This document shows, in pieces, positions 8,708-16,880 of a stretch of 64,000 nt of DNA. Where the stretch lies: NCBI RefSeq assembly GCF_028736155.1, contig NZ_CP117879.1, positions 5,146,001 to 5,210,000 of the forward strand, read 5' to 3'. The position numbers and the translations under genes were made by a program. How positions within the stretch are numbered: position 1 is the first letter of the stretch; each line of letters opens with the position of its first letter. The notes under the pieces are model-generated. The model did no database searches, was not told the origin of the DNA, and saw only the letters and a list, made by a program, of their open reading frames with translations. The DNA is from Flavobacterium sp. KACC 22763. Its GTDB lineage: Bacteria > Bacteroidota > Bacteroidia > Flavobacteriales > Flavobacteriaceae.

Positions 8708-9241
8708 TTAGGCTTGTTTTACAAATTGTAATTCAATGTTCAAACGAACTTCTTCGCCTACTAAAACACCACCTGTTTCAAGAGCTGAGTTCCAGTTTAA
8801 ACCCCAATCTTTACGATTAATTTTTCCTTCTATGCTTAAACCAACTTTTGTATTTCCCCAAGGGTCAGTCATAGTTCCGCTAAATTCTACTGGGAATTTT
8901 ACTGTTTTAGAAACACCTTTAATGTTTAAATCTCCAGTTAACTCATAATCACCAGCATCAATTTTTTTGAAAGATGAAGCTTTGAAAGTCAATTTTGGAT
9001 TGTTTTCTACATCAAAAAAGTCAGCACTTCTTAAATGTCCGTCTCTGTCTGCATTTGCAGTATCGATTGAAGCAATATCGCCAGAAAATTCGATAGCAGC
9101 ATTTTCGAAGTTGTCTCCGTCTGTAGTAATTGTAGCATCATAAGTTCCAAATTTTCCTGAAACATTTGTAAACATCATGTGTTTAACTTTAAAACCAATT
9201 TCTGAGTGAGTTGGGTCAATTGACCATTTTGTAGTTGCCAT
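8708..9241 (-). CDS. YceI family protein (cytoplasmic form)
   Basis: 177 residues covering the full YceI lipocalin-like domain, starting W-S-I-D-P-T-H-S-E-I-G-F-K-V-K-H and ending N-I-E-L-Q-F. YceI proteins bind isoprenoid-type lipids. Unlike the exported paralogs at 52847-54280 this one has no signal peptide. The start is supported by a promoter 44 nt upstream. That promoter carries a palindrome shared with the pirin gene promoter at 10545-10590, so the two genes are probably co-regulated. A strong terminator follows. Confidence 0.93.
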   Translation of the reverse strand: MATTKWSIDPTHSEIGFKVKHMMFTNVSGKFGTYDATITTDGDNFENAAIEFSGDIASIDTANADRDGHLRSADFFDVENNPKLTFKASSFKKIDAGDYELTGDLNIKGVSKTVKFPVEFSGTMTDPWGNTKVGLSIEGKINRKDWGLNWNSALETGGVLVGEEVRLNIELQFVKQA

Positions 9242-9285
9242 AATTTTATTTTTTTAAATAATTAATTTGTTTCATTTTGATAGGA

Positions 9286-9331
9286 CAAAGTTACGGTGAC
9301 AGTTGTCCTAGAGCACTTAACCTAGATTAAG
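9286..9331 (-). promoter_or_regulatory. YceI promoter with palindromic operator (shared with pirin)
   Basis: The -7 box TAACTTTG on the minus strand is at 9286-9293. Exactly 22 nt upstream lies CTTAA-N6-TTAAG (9316-9331) within the longer conserved block AGCACTTAA..TAGATTAAGAAA (9312-9334). The pirin promoter has the same box, spacing and block. The lack of a TTTG at -33 suggests the palindrome binds an activator. Confidence 0.6.
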
Positions 9332-9403
9332 AAATGAAAAATGTGATAATTTTTTGGTTATCACATTTTGTGTTTTGTTGTCTCTCTGAGTAAAGTCGAA
9401 GAA

Positions 9404-9634
9404 TTATTTTTTATCATTCATATAAAATGTCAGCGCTCCCGACGGACATTTATTAACAGTAGAAATAATTTTCTCAGTAGTAGATTGTTCTGGAGTAATC
9501 CACGGTTTTTCTTTTGGACGAAAAACATCTGGATTATTTTTGACACAATTAGCAGAATGAATGCATTTTCCCGATTGCCATACAATTGTGACTTCTCCGT
9601 TTGTATATTCTTTAGTGAGGTTATTTGGATTCAT
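9404..9634 (-). CDS. Divergent [4Fe-4S] mono-cluster protein (Fer4_19/YjdI-like)
   Basis: 76 residues matching the small PF06902-type ferredoxin-like family: a strand T-I-V-W, then G-K-C-I-H-S-A-N-C (Cys24, Cys30), F-R-P-K-E-K-P-W-I, and a C-terminal N-K-C-P-S-G-A-L. Only three cysteines are obvious, with a His or another residue in the remaining position, as is usual for this divergent group. It sits between YceI and pirin on the same strand. It does not share their palindrome. Confidence 0.88.
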   Translation of the reverse strand: MNPNNLTKEYTNGEVTIVWQSGKCIHSANCVKNNPDVFRPKEKPWITPEQSTTEKIISTVNKCPSGALTFYMNDKK

Positions 9635-9720
9635 GGTTTAAAATTTTAAGGATTAGTTTAATTTTAAAGTCAGACCAATTTTTTACTTATAAAGTTAGTC
9701 TTTCTTTTTTGAAATGGAAT

Positions 9721-9766
9721 AAAAAAAGAAACGATAATAATCTGATTTTCAGATTTATTATCGTTT
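9721..9766 (-). terminator. Terminator of the pirin gene
   Basis: GAAACGATAATAATCTGA (9728-9745) pairs with the sequence at 9749-9766 with a single bulge. On the minus strand it is followed by a run of seven T. Confidence 0.85.
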
Positions 9767-9798
9767 CAAAGTACAGGTATTAATTGTTTTTGTTTGAA

Positions 9799-10515
9799 TT
9801 AATAATTCATCGGAATGTCCATTAGTAAAAATTCAGCATCTGTATTGGCTTTAATGTTTAAAGTATCAGTTCCTGAAATTCCAACTGCATCACGAGAGTT
9901 TAATTCCTGACCGTTGATGGTTACATTTCCTTTTAAAACGAAAGCATAAACTCCGTTTCCTTCTTTTTTGATTTTATATTCAGCAGTAACTCCAGAGTCG
10001 AAATTCCCCATATTAAACCAAGCATCTTGGTGAATCCAAACCCCTTCATCATCTGCATTTGGAGATAAAACCTGAGACAATTTATTATGTCTGTCAGCAA
10101 CATCTAAAGTAATTTGCTGATATCGTGGCGTAACATTTCTTTTGTTTGGAAACAACCAAATCTGCAATAACTTAGTCTGCTGATCTGCATTTGGGTTAAA
10201 CTCACTATGTTGAATTCCAGTTCCGGCACTCATCACCTGAATATCTCCGTTTTTAATTACTTCAGTATTTCCCATACTGTCTTTATGAGCCAAATCACCT
10301 TTCAATGGAATTGTAATAATCTCCATATTATCGTGAGGGTGAGTTCCAAAACCCATTCCAGCAGCAATTGTATCATCGTTCAAAACACGAAGCGCTCCAA
10401 ACTGAATTCTATCAGGATTGTACCAGCTCGCAAAACTAAAGCTATGATAAGCGTTCAACCATCCGTGATTTGCGTTTCCTCTTGTGTCTGCTTTGTGCAA
10501 TACTATATTTTCCAT
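9799..10515 (-). CDS. Pirin family bicupin protein
   Basis: 238 residues with two cupin barrels. The N-terminal barrel has the metal site of YhhW/pirin-type quercetinases: G-T-H-P-H-D-N-M-E (His59, His61) and G-I-Q-H-S-E-F (His103, Glu105). Members of this subfamily can oxygenate quercetin in vitro, but the physiological role is unclear and oxidative-stress links are common. The gene has its own terminator (9721-9766) and a promoter with the operator block shared with the YceI gene. Confidence 0.93.
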   Translation of the reverse strand: MENIVLHKADTRGNANHGWLNAYHSFSFASWYNPDRIQFGALRVLNDDTIAAGMGFGTHPHDNMEIITIPLKGDLAHKDSMGNTEVIKNGDIQVMSAGTGIQHSEFNPNADQQTKLLQIWLFPNKRNVTPRYQQITLDVADRHNKLSQVLSPNADDEGVWIHQDAWFNMGNFDSGVTAEYKIKKEGNGVYAFVLKGNVTINGQELNSRDAVGISGTDTLNIKANTDAEFLLMDIPMNY

Positions 10516-10544
10516 GATTTTGTCCTTTTGTTATTTTTATAGTA

Positions 10545-10590
10545 CAAAGATACGGTCGATGTAGACGAAAAGCACTTAATGTAGATTAAG
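10545..10590 (-). promoter_or_regulatory. Pirin promoter with palindromic operator
   Basis: The -7 box TATCTTTG (minus strand) is at 10545-10552. CTTAAT-GTAG-ATTAAG (10575-10590) begins 22 nt further upstream, inside AGCACTTAA..TAGATTAAGAAA. It is the same module as at 9286-9331. Confidence 0.6.
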
Positions 10591-10593
10591 AAA

Positions 10594-10634
10594 AGATTCT
10601 GAGGTTCTAAGATGCTGAGATACTAAGTTTTTTT
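10594..10634. repeat. Single arm of the CTAAG octamer repeat family
   Basis: The word CTAAG (variant CTGAG) recurs every 8 nt (CTGAGgttCTAAG, then CTGAGataCTAAG). The same words form the inverted arms at 49266-49304 and 49485-49520. No partner arm is seen nearby. Confidence 0.6.
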
Positions 10635-10660
10635 CTGGAGCAGAAGTTTTCGTTTTCAAA

Positions 10661-10738
10661 AGACGTCTAGTCCCGCTATCCGTTGCAATCTTTTGTGGTG
10701 AACCCCACCACAAAAGGATTTCCACTTCTATCGGGGCT
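10661..10738 (-). repeat. GATAGAAGTGGAAA...GCGGATAGC element, copy 1
   Basis: Read on the minus strand it begins CGATAGAAGTGGAAA and ends AACGGATAGCGGGA. A perfect 10-bp hairpin, TTTTGTGGTG (10691-10700) with CACCACAAAA (10706-10715), lies between. A copy with the same ends but a different middle is at 18923-19004. Confidence 0.7.
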
Positions 10739-10824
10739 ATTTTAGAAGTTTTAGTTTTTATAAGAAAGTGCGAAGGGGCAAAGTTGAAGAGGTTCAAAGG
10801 CTTTACCTCAAAGTAACCATATGG

Positions 10825-11022
10825 TTTGTCATTTCGACGAAGGAGAAATCTTCGCAAGTAACTCTACAAAGATTGGAAATTATAGAGTTTTTTTAGCTTC
10901 AAAGTAGCCACACAGTTTTGTCATTCCGAGGAACGAGGAATCTCCGCAAGTAAATCCGCATAGCATGTCGCCAATCTTTGTCGAGCTTCTCGCGGAGATT
11001 CCTCGTTCCTCGGAATGACAAA
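10825..11022. repeat. GTCATTCCGAGGAACGAGG repeat: tandem diverged units and a 31-bp perfect inverted repeat
   Basis: TTTGTCATTCCGAGGAACG and onward (10917-10947) is perfectly inverted at 10992-11022 around a 44-nt loop. A diverged direct copy (TTTGTCATTTCGACGAAGG and onward) is at 10825-10858, and both copies are preceded by CAAAGTA. The region between the pirin promoter and the small gene at 11051 is therefore almost wholly repeat. Confidence 0.8.
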
Positions 11023-11050
11023 TAGGACGTGATAAAAGGATAGAGTTAAA

Positions 11051-11410
11051 TTATTTAATCCTAATCAATTTTCCTTTCCCAACCACTATATCAAGATAAT
11101 TCATAGCTGGATGTTTCTTGTCATGCATGAAAAAAGGAATAGTATCTTTTTTAATCTGATCTTTTGGAATACTTATAATCAAATCAGTATTAATGAAATT
11201 ATCCAATAGTATCACATTACCATAAGAAACTTTCCCTTTTGGCAGATATTTATTATCAAACTTAAAAATACTATCGCCAAAAGTAATTTTATCTTTTAAA
11301 ATATACGCACCTTCATCTTCAATTAAATAATTGTATCGGCCAGTAAGTTTATCTGTTTTCTGGTTAAAGCTGATAAAAAACAGAGTGATTATTATAGCAA
11401 AATATTTCAT
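11051..11410 (-). CDS. Small exported hypothetical protein
   Basis: 119 residues with an N-terminal hydrophobic segment (2-15), likely a signal peptide or anchor. The rest is beta-rich and polar (L-T-G-R-Y-N-Y, G-D-S-I-F-K-F) and ends V-G-K-G-K-L-I-R-I-K. No family is recognised. It starts 6 nt downstream of the stop codon of the ScfR-type regulator, so it is probably cotranscribed with it. Confidence 0.65.
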   Translation of the reverse strand: MKYFAIIITLFFISFNQKTDKLTGRYNYLIEDEGAYILKDKITFGDSIFKFDNKYLPKGKVSYGNVILLDNFINTDLIISIPKDQIKKDTIPFFMHDKKHPAMNYLDIVVGKGKLIRIK

Positions 11411-11416
11411 GGCATT

Positions 11417-12898
11417 CTAACTGTATTGATTTATAAACTGCTGTACAACAGTATCCGTATTTTCATGGCGTTTCTCTCTTTCCAAAACTGTCGGTGGAGC
11501 ACTTCGTTCCAAACAATCTTGTACAGCACAAGTTTCGCAAGTTACACCAACAATTCGTTTCACCAAAGGTTTCCCATCAATGAATTTGAATTTCTTTTTC
11601 ATCGTCGGATTAATCAAGATTCCAACCGAAATGCTTCTAATATAATTTTCTGCAAAAGGATCTTTTGTTGCCGATGAAAAAACCAAATATTCGTTTCCGC
11701 TATTGGCGTAACTCGATATTTGAGCATCAAAAAAATGAGATTTGTTTTGTTTGATCGCTTCGTCAATCGTTTTAACCGAAACCCATCTTCTGCAATAATG
11801 CTCGTTGGTTTCATTGGCATGTGGTTCCTGTTGGTGCGTGATGTGTAATTCTTTATTTATCTGGTAAAAATCAGAACCAATTTTATGGGATAATCTTAAA
11901 AAGAATAAGTTTTTTAGCTGAAAATCTTTTGGTAATAAATTGGTCAATCGCTGATAAAAAGATTCTGGCGAAACCTCAAAACTTTCAATTAATTGAACAA
12001 ATTCTTCTGGTTTCGGATTTTCATTTTCTAGAAAATTATTGATTTTATCTACAACTAATTTTCTTGGCAATAATAAAGCGCCTGCAAAATAAGAGGCATA
12101 AAAATTATTTAAAACCTGATCGAAATTTTCAAACTTGATCCAACTGAATGTCAGCAAACGATCTGAAATTTTTAAATAATTATAGGCGATTTCTTTAGCT
12201 AGAATAAAAGCTTTCTGTGGAGCGTCGAGTTCTGTAGAAAGCAATAAAGTTCTGCTTTTCGGAACATAAATCGAACGCAAATCATCTAAAGCTTCCTGAT
12301 CTGTAAAAGCAATTTCTTTAATGTTGTATTCGTATTCTTCTTTTAAAATCGATTCCAGTTCTTCAACGCTGATTTTAGAATCCAAATTGATTTGAAACGA
12401 TTTAGAAAACGCGATTACTTTTTCCTCTAAATCTTCAAAATAATTGCTGTGCGCTTCCTGATACGAGCGTAAAGCGGCTAAAAAGAAGCTCTCACGGCTT
12501 AAATTATAATGCTGTGCAATTTCGATAATGGTACTAATGAATGCATTGACTTTGGCTGGAGCATTCGCAATAATATCAATTAAATCGGCTTCCTGAATTC
12601 CGAAAAGCTCTAGTGGAATTTCTTTTAAAATTCCTGATTTCAAGATTTCGCCAATAGGAGCGAGGTTGTTATCGAGTTTTAAAGACACCATTTGGTCATA
12701 AGTCACGTCCAAATGTTCGCATAAAAGCAAAATTTTATCGGTTTTGGGATATTTTTTTCCCTTTTCAATCTCGTTTAAATACGATTTTGAAAGATTAGTC
12801 AGTTTGGCCAGGCCAAAAAGAGACAAGTTTTTCTGTGTACGAACTTGTTTCATTTTTAGCCCAAAAATCAGCTTTATATAGTCTTTTTCGATATCCAT
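11417..12898 (-). CDS. XRE-type short-chain-acyl/glyoxylate regulator (ScfR/RamB-like)
   Basis: 493 residues. A Cro/C1 helix-turn-helix occupies about 12-70 (L-S-L-F-G-L-A-K-L-T-N-L-S-K-S-Y-L-N-E-I-E-K-G-K-K-Y-P). A long central region resembles an IrrE/M78-like fold in which the zinc HExxH is degraded to Lys-Glu-Ile-Ala-Tyr. The C-terminal domain (DUF2083 type) has a cysteine cluster, C-E-T-C-A-V-Q-D-C, near residue 460. Relatives RamB and PrpR control the glyoxylate or methylcitrate cycles, and PrpR uses a C-terminal Fe-S cluster. Here the gene is divergent from aceB/aceA with a palindrome between, so it very likely regulates the shunt. Confidence 0.9.
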   Translation of the reverse strand: MDIEKDYIKLIFGLKMKQVRTQKNLSLFGLAKLTNLSKSYLNEIEKGKKYPKTDKILLLCEHLDVTYDQMVSLKLDNNLAPIGEILKSGILKEIPLELFGIQEADLIDIIANAPAKVNAFISTIIEIAQHYNLSRESFFLAALRSYQEAHSNYFEDLEEKVIAFSKSFQINLDSKISVEELESILKEEYEYNIKEIAFTDQEALDDLRSIYVPKSRTLLLSTELDAPQKAFILAKEIAYNYLKISDRLLTFSWIKFENFDQVLNNFYASYFAGALLLPRKLVVDKINNFLENENPKPEEFVQLIESFEVSPESFYQRLTNLLPKDFQLKNLFFLRLSHKIGSDFYQINKELHITHQQEPHANETNEHYCRRWVSVKTIDEAIKQNKSHFFDAQISSYANSGNEYLVFSSATKDPFAENYIRSISVGILINPTMKKKFKFIDGKPLVKRIVGVTCETCAVQDCLERSAPPTVLEREKRHENTDTVVQQFINQYS

Positions 12899-12902
12899 AA
12901 TT

Positions 12903-12934
12903 CAAATGTAAGTAATCTAAAAATAATCGCCAAA
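12903..12934 (-). promoter_or_regulatory. Promoter of the ScfR-type regulator, near-consensus and possibly leaderless
   Basis: On the minus strand TTTG (12931-12934), a 20-nt spacer and TACATTTG (12903-12910) form a full Bacteroidota promoter. The box ends only 4 nt before the ATG, so the transcript would begin at or inside the start codon. Confidence 0.7.
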
Positions 12935-12952
12935 AAAATATTTTTAAAATTT

Positions 12953-12966
12953 AGCGAACGTTCGCT
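12953..12966. promoter_or_regulatory. 14-bp palindrome, candidate operator of the glyoxylate regulator
   Basis: AGCGAACGTTCGCT is a perfect palindrome, unusually GC-rich for this intergenic region. It lies between the two divergent promoters, directly against the aceB -33 region and 19 nt from the -33 of the regulator. Confidence 0.6.
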
Positions 12967-12996
12967 TGTTTTGTAAAAAACTTTTTTATAACATTG
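12966..12996 (+). promoter_or_regulatory. Probable aceB promoter
   Basis: TTG (12966-12968), a 20-nt spacer and TAACATTG (12989-12996, one mismatch to TAnnTTTG). The -33 abuts the palindrome at 12953-12966. Confidence 0.4.
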
Positions 12997-13108
12997 TATC
13001 GTTGAAACTTATTAATTATGAATTAGTTATGATTAATGTGTTTTGATTCGACGAAAATGATTGAATAGAAAATCTGTTTAATCAAATTAAAAATTAAAAT
13101 CTGCAGCT

Positions 13109-14710
13109 ATGAAAAACCAATTAGAAATCACTGAAATGGCTATAGAATTCCTAGCCGACAAAAAGCTTGCTTATCCAAAAATCTGGACAGAAGAAGCGAC
13201 TGCGTTTATTATCGAATTGCACAAAAAATTCGAATCGCAAAGAAAATTATTGCTTTTGCAGAGAGAACAGAAACAAGTCACTTTTGATCAGGGAATCATG
13301 CCGGTTTTTATTCCAGAAACCAAAAGCATCAGAGAAAGTAATTGGACAGCTGGAGAAATTCCGAAAGATTTACAAGACAGAAGAGTTGAAATTACTGGAC
13401 CAGTTGACCGAAAAATGATTATCAATGCTTTGAATTCTGGTGCTAAAACTTTTATGGCAGATTTTGAAGACAGCACTTCACCAACCTGGCAAAACTTGAT
13501 GGATGGACAAATGAATTTAATAGATGCCGTTAATAAAACCATCACATTTACTGATTTGGTGAAACAGAAATCGTATCATTTAAATGAAAAAATTGCCACG
13601 CTGATTGTTCGTCCAAGAGGTTTGCATTTGCCAGAAAAGCATGTTTTGATTGAAGGAAAAGAGGTTTCAGGTTCTTTGGTAGATTTTGGTTTGTATGTTT
13701 TTCATAATCATAAACGACTTTTAGAAAACAATTCTGGACCGTATTTCTACATTCCGAAATTGGAACATTATCTAGAAGCAAGATGGTGGAATACTGTAAT
13801 TGATTTTACTGAAGATTATCTAAATCTGAAACGTGGAACTATAAAAGTGACTGTTTTAATTGAAACCATAACCGCAAGTTTTCAGTTGGATGAAATCATT
13901 TACGAATTGAAAGAGCACATTGTTGGCTTGAACTGCGGACGCTGGGATTATATTTTCTCTTACATCAAAAAGTTTAGAAAAAATCCAAAATACATTGTTC
14001 CAGATCGTGATCAGGTAAATATGACTTCGCCTTTTATGAATGCGTATTCAAATCTAGTAATTCAAAGATGCCATAAACGAGGAATTCATGCGATTGGCGG
14101 AATGGCTGCACAGATTCCGATTCGAAATAATGAAGAAGCCAATGCTATCGCTTTCGCAAAAGTGAAAACTGATAAAGAGCGTGAAGTTCGAAACGGTCAT
14201 GACGGAACTTGGGTGGCACATCCAGATTTGGTTGCCATTGCAAAAGAAGTTTTTGATAAAGGAATGCCAACTCCAAATCAGATTCACGTAAAAAGAGAAT
14301 ATCGAAAAATTACAGAAGCCGATTTAATCGAACCGCCAATTGGATTGATCACAGAAAATGGCGTTCGAAAAAACATCAATGTAGCCGTTTTATATTTGGC
14401 TTCATGGCTAAACGGACAAGGTGCGGCAGCTTTGCATAATTTAATGGAAGATGCTGCAACAGCCGAAATTTCGAGATCGCAATTGTGGCAATGGCTTCAA
14501 AATAAAGTGATTTTGGATAACGGACGAAAATTAGATTTGGCTTATTATCATGAATTGGCTTTAGATGAATTTAGAAAACTCAAAGAAGAAGTAGGAGCAG
14601 AAAATCACGAAAAACAGCAGTTTCCATTAGCGGAAAAATTACTGGAAAGATTAGTTGTAAACCTGCATTTTGTGGATTTCCTTACTATTCCGTGCTACAA
14701 ATATTTATAA
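13109..14710 (+). CDS. aceB: Malate synthase A
   Basis: Condenses glyoxylate with acetyl-CoA to malate, the second step of the glyoxylate shunt, needed for growth on acetate or fatty acids. The 533 residues match the A-type enzyme. Recognisable segments are M-A-D-F-E-D-S-T-S-P-T-W, R-P-R-G-L-H-L-P-E, the long C-G-R-W-D-Y-I-F-S-Y-I motif and G-G-M-A-A-Q-I-P-I. It is followed by aceA after 205 nt that contain an inverted-repeat element. The divergent ScfR-like gene and the palindrome upstream imply substrate-responsive control. Confidence 0.97.
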   Translation: MKNQLEITEMAIEFLADKKLAYPKIWTEEATAFIIELHKKFESQRKLLLLQREQKQVTFDQGIMPVFIPETKSIRESNWTAGEIPKDLQDRRVEITGPVDRKMIINALNSGAKTFMADFEDSTSPTWQNLMDGQMNLIDAVNKTITFTDLVKQKSYHLNEKIATLIVRPRGLHLPEKHVLIEGKEVSGSLVDFGLYVFHNHKRLLENNSGPYFYIPKLEHYLEARWWNTVIDFTEDYLNLKRGTIKVTVLIETITASFQLDEIIYELKEHIVGLNCGRWDYIFSYIKKFRKNPKYIVPDRDQVNMTSPFMNAYSNLVIQRCHKRGIHAIGGMAAQIPIRNNEEANAIAFAKVKTDKEREVRNGHDGTWVAHPDLVAIAKEVFDKGMPTPNQIHVKREYRKITEADLIEPPIGLITENGVRKNINVAVLYLASWLNGQGAAALHNLMEDAATAEISRSQLWQWLQNKVILDNGRKLDLAYYHELALDEFRKLKEEVGAENHEKQQFPLAEKLLERLVVNLHFVDFLTIPCYKYL

Positions 14711-14716
14711 ATTTTT

Positions 14717-14857
14717 AAACACACAGAAACATAGATTTTTAGTTTTTAATGAAGAAAGGAAGAAGAAAAAATCTAGATTTTCACACATAGCTATGTGCAT
14801 TGAAACAAGTGAAACGCCTTTTAACTCAAAGCATAACTATGTTTCTATGTGTTAAAA
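14717..14857 (+). repeat. CATAG octamer repeat element, copy A
   Basis: The arms AACACACAGAAACATAG (from 14718) and CTATGTTTCTATGTGTT (to 14853) are inverted and built on CATAG repeated every 8 nt. The middle holds CACATAGCTATGTG. A full-length copy in opposite orientation is at 17237-17382, with conserved interior text such as ATTGAAACAAGTGAAACGCC. Confidence 0.85.
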
Positions 14858-14915
14858 AAAAGTCACAGTTAAAAACTGAACACTAAAAAACGAACCACTT
14901 TAACTAAACTATATT

Positions 14916-16196
14916 ATGAAAACAACAGAAGACAGAATTCAGGAATTGATTAACGATTGGATTACGAACCCGAGATGGAAAGGCGTTGAGCGTCCTTACA
15001 CTGCGAGTGAAGTAGTAACGCTTCAAGGGTCTTATAAAATTGAGCATTCTATTGCAAAAATGGGTGCAGAGAAATTATGGAGAAAGTTAAAAAGTCAGGA
15101 TTATGTTGCGGGTTTGGGAGCGTTGACTGGAAATCAAGCGATTCAGGAAGTTGATGCAGGTTTAGAAGCGATTTATTTAAGCGGATGGCAGGTTGCTGCT
15201 GATGCAAATCTGGCGGGAGAAATGTATCCTGATCAATCGCTTTACCCGGTAAATAGCGTTCCGATGGTGGTGAAAAAAATCAACAACGCTTTATTGCGTG
15301 CCGATCAGATTCAGACTGTAAATAATATTGAAGATAAAAAAGATTATTTAGTACCAATTGTAGCTGATGCTGAAGCAGGTTTTGGAGGAAACTTAAATGC
15401 TTTCGAATTAATGAAATCTATGATTGAAGCGGGAGCTTCTGGAGTTCATTTTGAAGACCAGCTGAGTTCTGCTAAAAAATGTGGGCACTTAGGCGGAAAA
15501 GTTTTAGTTCCAACGCAAGAAGCCATTAACAAATTGATTGCGGCTAGATTGGCTTCAGATGTTATGGGTGTTTCAACTTTAATTGTTGCCCGAACAGATG
15601 CCGATGCAGCTAATTTATTAACTAGTGATGCAGATCCAAGAGATAGAAAGTTTTTAACGGGCGAGAAAACTGCTGAAGGTTTCTTCTACGTAAAAAACGG
15701 AATCGACCAGGGAATTGCGAGAGGTTTAAGCTACGCGCCGTATGCCGATTTAATTTGGATGGAAACCAGTAATCCGGATTTGGATTATGCGAGAAAATTT
15801 GCAAAAGCAATGAAAAAAGAATTCCCAGATAAAATGCTGGCGTATAATTGTTCTCCGTCTTTCAACTGGGCTGCAAAATTATCTGTTGCCGAAATGGAAA
15901 CGTTCAGAGAAGATTTGGCTGCAATGGGTTATAGTTTCCAGTTCATTACTTTGGCGGGATTCCATGCTTTGAACACAAGTATGTTCGAATTATCTAAAGC
16001 TTATAAAGAACGAGGAATGGCTGGATATTCTGAATTGCAGGAAAGAGAATTCGCTTTACAGAAAAACGGATTCAGAGCAGTAAAACACCAGGCTTTTGTT
16101 GGAACTTCTTATTTTGATGCCGTTCAGAACACAGTAATGTTAGGAAAATCAGCAATAACGGCGATGGAACATTCTACAGAGGTTGAGCAATTTTAA
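14916..16196 (+). CDS. aceA: Isocitrate lyase
   Basis: Cleaves isocitrate to glyoxylate and succinate, the first step of the glyoxylate shunt. The 426 residues include the active-site motif K-K-C-G-H-L-G-G with the catalytic Cys189 and the substrate loop [10 protein letters not shown] near residues 89-98. It also has the [10 protein letters not shown] magnesium-binding segment near 149-158. It forms an operon-like pair with aceB, although repeat copy A between them could affect readthrough. It is followed by an inverted repeat before the convergent Crp-like gene. Confidence 0.97.
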   Translation: MKTTEDRIQELINDWITNPRWKGVERPYTASEVVTLQGSYKIEHSIAKMGAEKLWRKLKSQDYVAGLGALTGNQAIQEVDAGLEAIYLSGWQVAADANLAGEMYPDQSLYPVNSVPMVVKKINNALLRADQIQTVNNIEDKKDYLVPIVADAEAGFGGNLNAFELMKSMIEAGASGVHFEDQLSSAKKCGHLGGKVLVPTQEAINKLIAARLASDVMGVSTLIVARTDADAANLLTSDADPRDRKFLTGEKTAEGFFYVKNGIDQGIARGLSYAPYADLIWMETSNPDLDYARKFAKAMKKEFPDKMLAYNCSPSFNWAAKLSVAEMETFREDLAAMGYSFQFITLAGFHALNTSMFELSKAYKERGMAGYSELQEREFALQKNGFRAVKHQAFVGTSYFDAVQNTVMLGKSAITAMEHSTEVEQF

Positions 16197-16202
16197 TTCT
16201 TT

Positions 16203-16302
16203 TTTTTAACCATTAAGATATTAAGAAAGTTAAGCTTTATATTCTTAAAAAATAAGAAAGATTAAGTCAAGCTTAATGAATCTTAATGTCTTAATGGTTT
16301 AA
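16203..16302. repeat. ATTAAG octamer inverted repeat between convergent genes
   Basis: The arms TTTAACCATTAAGATATTAAG (16206-16226) and CTTAATGTCTTAATGGTTTAA (16282-16302), continued inward by AAGTTAAGCTT and AAGCTTAATG, are inverted with two or three mismatches. The word ATTAAG recurs every 8-9 nt within each arm. As RNA it would fold into one long AT-rich hairpin and may end transcription from both sides. Confidence 0.75.
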
Positions 16303-16304
16303 TT

Positions 16305-16880
16305 TTATTTTTTCAAAAGACGGGCTTTCATTTTACTAAAGAATTCAGGCGTTACACCAATGAAAGAAGCGATTTGTTTTTGAGGAACTTTGTGAACTAA
16401 TGTTCCGTATTTTTTTGTGAATTTTTCAAAGCGTTCTTCAGCAGGCAAACTCAAGTTATCCATTAATCTCTGCTGATTCGCAACTAATGAATTCTCAATT
16501 AAAATCCTGAAAAAACGTTCTAGCTTCGGAATTTCAAGATACAATTGTTCCTGATTTTCTTTAGATAAAGAAACAACTTCAGCTTCTTCTAAAACTTCTA
16601 TGAAAAGCTGTCCTGGTTTTTGCGAAAAATAACTGTACATATCACTCATCCACCAGCCTTCGCAGGCAAATGAAAGGACATGTTCCACAATATTATCATT
16701 GATATTGAAGCTTCTTAAAATTCCTGAATTTACAAAATAGGAATGTTTACAAACTTCTCCCGCGTTTAATAAAACAGTTTTTGCTTTATAAGTGTTCGTC
16801 TCTAATTTAGATAAAAAAAGCGCCTGTTCCTCTGGTGTCAGAGAAACGTGTTTAGCAATATTTTCGAGAATTAATGCCAT
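16305..16880 (-). CDS. Crp/Fnr family transcriptional regulator
   Basis: 191 residues: a cyclic-nucleotide-type beta-roll (about 25-120) and a C-terminal winged helix (about 135-190) with the recognition segment K-Q-I-A-S-F-I-G-V-T-P-E-F-F-S-K-M-K. There is no N-terminal cysteine set for an Fe-S cluster, and no recognisable cAMP-contact Arg in the expected place, so the ligand is unknown. The start overlaps the stop of the DUF6370 gene by one base (TAATG), showing translational coupling. Confidence 0.9.
   Translation of the reverse strand: MALILENIAKHVSLTPEEQALFLSKLETNTYKAKTVLLNAGEVCKHSYFVNSGILRSFNINDNIVEHVLSFACEGWWMSDMYSYFSQKPGQLFIEVLEEAEVVSLSKENQEQLYLEIPKLERFFRILIENSLVANQQRLMDNLSLPAEERFEKFTKKYGTLVHKVPQKQIASFIGVTPEFFSKMKARLLKK

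Noticed and set aside
10576..10857. Open frame of 93 codons upstream of pirin
   Set aside because: Lies over the CTAAG arm, the GATAGAAGTGG element and part of the pirin operator; no plausible start signal or protein character.
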